Positions 6,162 through 10,177 of a DNA stretch of 10,177 nucleotides are shown piece by piece. A program made the translations under genes and the position numbers. Source of the DNA: an uncultured Collinsella sp. GTDB lineage: Bacteria; Actinomycetota; Coriobacteriia; Coriobacteriales; Coriobacteriaceae. The notes beneath the pieces were generated by a model, which saw only the letters and a program-made list of their open reading frames with translations, was not told the DNA's origin and ran no database searches. The DNA lies in assembly GCA_937896835.1 (NCBI GenBank), contig CALBOJ010000049.1, forward strand, positions 1 through 10,177, read 5' to 3'. The stretch's first letter is position 1. The number at the start of each line of letters is the position of its first letter.

Positions 6162-7247
6162 ATGCACATTCCAGATAACTACCTGTCCCCGCAGACCGAT
6201 GCCGTTATGGCGGTGGCGATGGTGCCCGTATGGGTTCACTGCATCAAAAAGGTGCGCGCCACGCTCGATCGCGAGCATATGGCGTTCCTGGGCATCTGCG
6301 CCGCATTCTCCTTCTTGCTCATGATGTTCAACGTGCCGCTGCCCGGCGGCACCACTGGTCACGCTGTTGGTGGCGCGCTCATCACGCTGCTGCTGGGCCC
6401 CGAGGCTGCTGCCATTGCAGTCTCGGTTGCACTCGCGCTGCAGGCGCTGCTGTTTGGCGACGGCGGCGTTCTGTCCTTTGGCGCCAACTGCTTTAACATG
6501 GCCTTTGTGCTGCCGTTTACCGCTGCTATCGTGTTCCGTGCGCTCAACAGCCGTCTGCACGACAAGAGCTGGGGCACCTCGGTTTCGGCCATCGTGAGCG
6601 GCTGGGTCGGCCTGTGCCTGGCGGCCCTGTGCGCGGCAATCGAGTTTGGTATTCAGCCGATGCTCTTCACCAACGCCTCGGGCGCTCCGCTGTACTGCCC
6701 CTTCCCGCTGTCCGTGGCTATTCCTGCCATGTTGATCCCGCATATGCTGGTTGCCGGCGTGGTCGAGGGCGTGGCGACGGCCGCCATCTATGGTTTCATT
6801 AAGAAGACGGCGCCGAGCGTTATCGTCGGGCCCGAGGCCGTCGATGGCCAGCTTGCTGCCGAGAGCGCTGCCGCTAAGAAGACCTCGCTGGCCCCCACGC
6901 TCATCCTGGTCGCCGTGCTTGTCGTGGCTACGCCGCTCGGCTTGCTCGCCACCGGTGACGCCTGGGGTGAGTGGGACGCCGAGGGCGCCGCGACCGCCGT
7001 TCAGGAGGCTGGCGACGACAGCCTGCAGGCTTCGGTCGGCCTCGATACCCCGACCTTTGCCGACGCCCTGCCCACGGGCGATTATCTGCAGGCCTATTCC
7101 GAGGAGCAGGGTCTTGGCTTTGCCGGCCAGGCTGCCATGTATATCCTCTCGGGCGTGATTGGCGTGGCGGTGCTGACCATCGCATTCCGCCTGGTCTCGC
7201 TGACGGTCAAGGAAAGCGGTGCTCATGGCAATAGCCGAGCTGCCTAG
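6162..7247 (+). CDS. cbiM: ECF transporter Ni/Co substrate-binding protein CbiM/NikM with fused NikN-like domain
   Basis: This is the membrane S-component of an energy-coupling-factor importer that captures Ni2+ or Co2+. The mature N-terminus Met1-His2 (MHIPDNYLSP) and His67 (GGTTGHAVGG, 62-71) match the metal site known from CbiM/NikM structures: N-terminal amine, His2 and His67. The conserved QALLFGDGGVLSFGAN block is at 94-109. Several membrane segments span about 10-215. A 117-residue tail follows: a membrane helix (about 244-262), the AWGEW motif (267-271), an external loop, and a second helix (about 325-345). This is the layout of NikN/CbiN-type auxiliary subunits, here fused, which explains why no separate cbiN is present. 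The ATG is fixed by the MHI motif and by GGGAGG (6151-6156) 5 bases upstream. The fused tail and NikR-like operator favour nickel over cobalt, so nikMN would be an equally good name. Confidence 0.93.
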   Translation: MHIPDNYLSPQTDAVMAVAMVPVWVHCIKKVRATLDREHMAFLGICAAFSFLLMMFNVPLPGGTTGHAVGGALITLLLGPEAAAIAVSVALALQALLFGDGGVLSFGANCFNMAFVLPFTAAIVFRALNSRLHDKSWGTSVSAIVSGWVGLCLAALCAAIEFGIQPMLFTNASGAPLYCPFPLSVAIPAMLIPHMLVAGVVEGVATAAIYGFIKKTAPSVIVGPEAVDGQLAAESAAAKKTSLAPTLILVAVLVVATPLGLLATGDAWGEWDAEGAATAVQEAGDDSLQASVGLDTPTFADALPTGDYLQAYSEEQGLGFAGQAAMYILSGVIGVAVLTIAFRLVSLTVKESGAHGNSRAA

Positions 7248-8061
7248 CTGGCTTACGGTCGAGCAGCGTTACGAGCCCGCGGGGGCTCGACATCGTGTTA
7301 TGCAACAAAACGTCCTGCACCTGGCGAGCCTGCTTGAGCGGGTTCGCCTGGGTGGAGGCGCACACGAGGGCGGGTCGATGGTCGACCGCGCCCTTTCTTG
7401 CGTTTCGGCGCCGGTGCGCCTGGTGGGGATGTTCGTCTGCGTTCTGTGCGTGTACCTGACACAGAGCCCGCTGTACCTCATGTTGATGGCGGCTATCGCG
7501 CTGGTGCTCGTTGCCGTGCGCCCCGTACGCGGGCTGCGGGCAACCTTTGTGCCGGCACTTGGCGCTGCGGGGCTCGCGGTGGTTTTGGCACTACCTGCCC
7601 TGCTGCTGGGCGCGTCTGCCACGGGCGCCATGCTCAAGATTGCGCTCAAGACGTTCATTAATGTGTCGCTTGTGCTGGGCGTTTCATGGACGCTTACCTG
7701 GAGCCGCATGTCGGCGGCGCTCAAAATGTTGCACCTGCCCGACGAGGTCATCTTTACTTTCGATATGGCGCTCAAGCATATCGAGGTGCTGGGACGCACG
7801 GCGCACGATCTGTGCGAATCGGTCATGCTGCGCAGCGTGGGTCGTGCGCCTGCGGGTTTTTCGCGCACCGACTCGCTGGCGGGTATCATGGGCATGACGT
7901 TTATCAAGGCGATGGAATGTAGCCACGCGATGGACGAGGCTATGCTTTGCCGCGGCTTTGCCGGTGCGTATCCGGCGCCCGCGCGCGCCGGGTTTGGCTG
8001 GCGCGATGCGGTCTATGCGGCCGGCGTGGCACTGCTGGCAGTGTTGTGCGCCGTGCTGTAG
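7225..8061 (+). CDS. cbiQ: ECF transporter transmembrane component CbiQ/NikQ
   Basis: The 278-residue EcfT-type coupling protein transmits ATP hydrolysis by CbiO to the CbiM component in the membrane. Hydrophobic segments occur at about 65-100, 108-130, 137-157 and 261-278. The cytoplasmic coupling region carries the two expected short basic motifs, MLRS (201-204) and LCRG (241-244), the latter resembling the A-R-G motif that contacts the ATPases. The gene overlaps the end of cbiM by 23 bases, indicating translational coupling. ATG 7225 is preferred because AAGGAAAG (7209-7216) lies 8 bases upstream; a GTG at 7219 is too close to it. The N-terminal 60 residues are poorly hydrophobic and include AIAELPSWL, as expected for the cytoplasmic start of CbiQ proteins. 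The family assignment is firm; substrate follows from cbiM. Confidence 0.9.
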   Translation: MAIAELPSWLTVEQRYEPAGARHRVMQQNVLHLASLLERVRLGGGAHEGGSMVDRALSCVSAPVRLVGMFVCVLCVYLTQSPLYLMLMAAIALVLVAVRPVRGLRATFVPALGAAGLAVVLALPALLLGASATGAMLKIALKTFINVSLVLGVSWTLTWSRMSAALKMLHLPDEVIFTFDMALKHIEVLGRTAHDLCESVMLRSVGRAPAGFSRTDSLAGIMGMTFIKAMECSHAMDEAMLCRGFAGAYPAPARAGFGWRDAVYAAGVALLAVLCAVL

Positions 8062-8107
8062 GCGCTGCTGGTTCTTGCTGGGGATGCAAATAGGGAAGGG
8101 CGACGTT

Positions 8108-8875
8108 TTGACGATCGATATGAATAGTGCGGTGGGCACGAACGGTGCGGGCGGCGAGGCCGCGCCGCTCATCGAGCTGCGCAACGTGGTGTTCTCATAT
8201 ACGGGGCATACGGTGGTCGACGGCGTTTCGCTGCAGGTCGATCGTGGTGAACTCGTTGCCCTGCTTGGTCCTAACGGTTGTGGCAAGACGACGATCATGC
8301 GCCTTATTAACGGCCTTGAGCTCACGGACGCGGGTGCGTACCTGTTCGATGGGCGCGTGGTCGATGCGGCATATCTCAAGGATTCCGCAGCCGCTCAGCG
8401 TTTTCATCAGCGCGTGGGCTTTGTGTTCCAGAATGCCGACGCCCAGCTGTTCTGTGCCACGGTGGGCGAGGAAGTTGCTTTTGGTCCCGCGCAGATGGGG
8501 CTGCCGACAGACGAGATCGAGCGCCGCGTCCGCGATGCCATGGAGCTGTTCCAGGTTGCCGATCTGGTCGATGCCTCGCCCTATCAGCTTTCGGGCGGGC
8601 AAAAGAAGCGCGTTGCGCTGGCGGCAGTCGTATCGATGAACCCCGATATCCTAGTGCTCGATGAGCCCACCAACGGGCTCGATGAGGACTCGTGCGACAT
8701 CGTAGTCAACTTTTTGCTGGCCTACGTTGCTGCCGGTAAGACGGTTTTGATGAGTACGCACCATCAAGATTTGGTGCGCCGCTTGGGGGCCCGTGCCATC
8801 TATATCGATCGATATCACCATGTGGTCGAGGCGCCTTCGCCGTCGTATGGAACCGAGAGCGGTGCTGCGGAATAG
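8108..8875 (+). CDS. cbiO: ECF transporter ATP-binding protein CbiO/NikO
   Basis: This ABC ATPase (255 residues from this start) powers the Ni/Co importer, working as a homodimer on the cytoplasmic face with CbiQ. Walker A GPNGCGKTT is at 54-62, the Q-loop Gln at 108 (VFQNADAQLF), signature LSGGQ at 161-165, Walker B ILVLDEP at 181-187, and the H-loop His at 218 (STHHQD). FQNADAQLF and EEVAFGP are typical of ECF ATPases. Two starts are plausible. TTG 8108 has AGGGAAGGG (8092-8100) at 7-base spacing. ATG 8120 has no good ribosome site and would give 251 residues. An ATG at 8084 is also in frame but poorly placed. The gene begins 46 bases after cbiQ and is the last of the operon. Confidence 0.93.
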   Translation: MTIDMNSAVGTNGAGGEAAPLIELRNVVFSYTGHTVVDGVSLQVDRGELVALLGPNGCGKTTIMRLINGLELTDAGAYLFDGRVVDAAYLKDSAAAQRFHQRVGFVFQNADAQLFCATVGEEVAFGPAQMGLPTDEIERRVRDAMELFQVADLVDASPYQLSGGQKKRVALAAVVSMNPDILVLDEPTNGLDEDSCDIVVNFLLAYVAAGKTVLMSTHHQDLVRRLGARAIYIDRYHHVVEAPSPSYGTESGAAE

Positions 8876-8895
8876 TTGCTGCGTAGAGGATGCGT

Positions 8896-8914
8896 AGCCG
8901 CCCGCGCGGCTTTG
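8896..8914 (+). terminator. Weak terminator after cbiO
   Basis: AGCCGC (8896-8901), loop CCGC, GCGGCT (8906-8911) form a 6-bp GC-rich stem followed only by TTTG. It lies 20 bases after the cbiO stop codon. The short T-run makes read-through into the next gene likely. Confidence 0.4.
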
Positions 8915-8920
8915 CCGTGA

Positions 8921-8929
8921 TGGTATAGT
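8921..8929 (+). promoter_or_regulatory. Extended -10 promoter for the phospholipase-like gene
   Basis: TG-G-TATAGT matches the extended -10 pattern, with 5 of 6 bases of TATAAT. The predicted start near 8936 leaves a leader of about 20 bases before the ATG at 8956. No -35 is apparent. Confidence 0.6.
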
Positions 8930-8955
8930 TATCCAGGTTTTTTATGGGGGTGGCT

Positions 8956-9804
8956 ATGCCAAGCTGGAACATTCATATCGCTCAAACGGAGCGCTTGCTG
9001 ACACGTGCTAGCGTGCTTGCCGATAGCGTGCGCGACCGCAATGCCTTTTTGTTTGGCTGCGTGGTTCCGGACATCTTTGTGGGCTACATGGTTCCCGGCA
9101 TTGCCGATCCCATCCCGTACCGCATCACGCACTTTGCTAAGCCCGAGCCTATCCCCAAACCACGCGAGCACGAGTTCTGGGATACCTATGTGACGCCGCT
9201 GCTTAAAAGTTCGCCCACCGGTGCGCCAGCCGCGGCGACCTCGATTATCGAGGAGCGCGAGCGACTGAACCGCGTGCACTATCCCCAGCGCTACAAGGAT
9301 GCCGAGCCGGTTGCCGGTCCCGGCGCCTGTGAGTTCTCGCTTGCGTCCGAAGATGTGGCGCAGTCGCTGCTCGATTTAACGCTGGGCGTCTGGTCGCATC
9401 TGGTGGCCGATACCGTATGGAATACGCGCGTGAATCAGTACCTGGAGGCGCACGGCGGCAAGCCGTGCGAGGAATTCCGCATTAAAAAGCAGGGCGATTT
9501 TGACTGGTTTGGTAAGACGCTCGGCATTGTTTCCATCCCGCGTGCGACCGATCGTCTGTATACCGCTGCGGCACGTTTTGGGCAGTATCCCATCCATAAG
9601 GAGTATGTGCTCAAGACCATCGGCGTTATGCACGAGATTGTGCGCGAAAACCCCGGTGAGCCCGATCATCCGCCATACCGCCTGCTAACTGAGGAGTTTT
9701 TCGATGCAACGTTTACCGAGGTCATCGAGCTGACCGAGGTGGGCTTTGCGACTCGCGTTGCCGCTTCTGACGTCCCCGCAGTCCCTCTGATCACTAGCTG
9801 CTAG
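8956..9804 (+). CDS. Zinc-dependent phospholipase C-like family protein
   Basis: The 282-residue product begins MPSWNIHIAQTERLL, the usual opening of the bacterial Zn_dep_PLPC (PF00882-like) family. Candidate metal ligands are His7, Asp39 in VPDIF, His58 in ITHF, and the His148/Asp152 pair in WSHLVADTVWN (146-156). KQGDFDWFG (178-186) is another familiar block. There is no signal peptide and no membrane segment, so unlike secreted clostridial alpha-toxin it should be cytoplasmic; its substrate is unknown and phospholipase activity should not be assumed. ATG 8956 is preferred over the in-frame ATG 8944, because GGGGG (8946-8950) then serves as ribosome site and the family N-terminus is kept. 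It has its own promoter after the cbi operon. Its stop overlaps the stop of the convergent downstream gene. Confidence 0.75.
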   Translation: MPSWNIHIAQTERLLTRASVLADSVRDRNAFLFGCVVPDIFVGYMVPGIADPIPYRITHFAKPEPIPKPREHEFWDTYVTPLLKSSPTGAPAAATSIIEERERLNRVHYPQRYKDAEPVAGPGACEFSLASEDVAQSLLDLTLGVWSHLVADTVWNTRVNQYLEAHGGKPCEEFRIKKQGDFDWFGKTLGIVSIPRATDRLYTAAARFGQYPIHKEYVLKTIGVMHEIVRENPGEPDHPPYRLLTEEFFDATFTEVIELTEVGFATRVAASDVPAVPLITSC

Positions 9805-10177
9805 CTGGCCGGCATGACGGCGAACAGCTCATCCCAATCGACCAATAGCTCCCGCCGCAGGGCATCTTCGGTGGTGCGTTCCTGATCGGTCTTTGGGATG
9901 TAGGGGAGCCCTGCCTTTTTATGGATGAGTTCGGCGATGTTGTTAAAGCTCTTCGTGTCTTTGATTTGCTCATAGGTTATCTGGATAACGTCATAGCCCA
10001 TGCTTGTGAGGGCGGTGGTGCGCTTGGCATCGGAGAGACTTGCGGCTTCGCCATCGTGGGCGGAGCGGCCTTGGCATTCCAAGATGACGCCCATGCTGTC
10101 GGTGTTGCTCTCGATGAGGATATCGGTACCGTCAAGATTCTTTCGCAAATTGATCGAGGCGGCCTCGGCCCCGCCTT
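9801..10177 (-). CDS. Partial protein with DUF559/Vsr-like nuclease-fold C-terminal domain
   Basis: Only the last ~125 residues are in the window; the frame stays open to the right edge, so the start lies outside (a TTG at 10148 is internal). The visible part has a strand ending in DILIE, then GVILECQG, a segment with SLSDAKRTTALTSMGYDVIQITYEQI, and a tail. This order (acidic strand, E-x-Q-G strand, D-x-x-R/K-x-x-x-L helix, then a 'G-x-x-V-x-x-x-T' strand) resembles the PD-(D/E)XK fold of DUF559 and Vsr-type endonuclease domains, also found at the C-terminus of abortive-infection or AbiEi-like proteins. The usual catalytic Lys position is Gln or absent here, so activity is uncertain. Its third codon positions look less GC-rich than in the neighbours, which would fit acquired DNA. 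Its stop codon shares CTAG with the convergent gene. Confidence 0.6.
   Translation of the reverse strand, partial: GGAEAASINLRKNLDGTDILIESNTDSMGVILECQGRSAHDGEAASLSDAKRTTALTSMGYDVIQITYEQIKDTKSFNNIAELIHKKAGLPYIPKTDQERTTEDALRRELLVDWDELFAVMPAS

Overview
The window looks like chromosomal DNA of a GC-rich, Gram-positive-type anaerobe. My best guess is a member of the Coriobacteriia such as Collinsella. The guess rests on high-GC coding sequence, a T-box leader in front of pheST, a four-cysteine PheS of the Gram-positive kind, and recurrent extended -10 promoters (TGnTAnnnT) without a clear -35. It is an inference from composition and gene style, not a database match.

Layout. Positions 1-138 hold a hairpin terminator and no gene. 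A complete M32 metallocarboxypeptidase lies on the minus strand (139-1713). Divergent from it, 1714-2217 is a 504-base gene-free stretch. Its left part (1714-1831) shows nothing I recognise. The rest carries an extended -10 promoter and a full phenylalanine T-box riboswitch (Stem I with a UUC specifier, Stem III, antiterminator, terminator), which controls pheS (2218-3294) and pheT (3458-5911). The 163-base gap between pheS and pheT contains an 87-base imperfect palindrome resembling a dispersed repeat.

The 250-base gap 5912-6161 holds a hairpin, the likely pheST terminator, a promoter whose extended -10 overlaps that terminator, and a perfect inverted repeat GTGTTAC-N14-GTAACAC. That repeat matches the NikR operator described for Geobacter-type NikR. 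It heads a three-gene operon (6162-8875) for an energy-coupling-factor (ECF) Ni2+/Co2+ importer: a CbiM/NikM substrate-binding component with a fused NikN-like tail, a CbiQ coupling membrane protein and a CbiO ATPase. After a weak terminator and another extended -10 promoter comes a protein of the zinc-dependent phospholipase C-like family (8956-9804). Its stop codon overlaps that of a convergent minus-strand gene, cut by the window edge, whose product resembles the C-terminal nuclease-fold domain of DUF559/Vsr-like proteins.

How the genes work together. PheS and PheT form the (alpha-beta)2 phenylalanyl-tRNA synthetase, made when uncharged tRNA-Phe accumulates. The ECF operon imports a transition metal, most likely nickel and repressed by it through a NikR encoded elsewhere. 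The peptidase, the phospholipase-like protein and the partial nuclease-fold protein have no visible functional link to these. I see no novel multi-gene defence or mobile system. The most informative features are the NikR-type operator and the intergenic palindrome.
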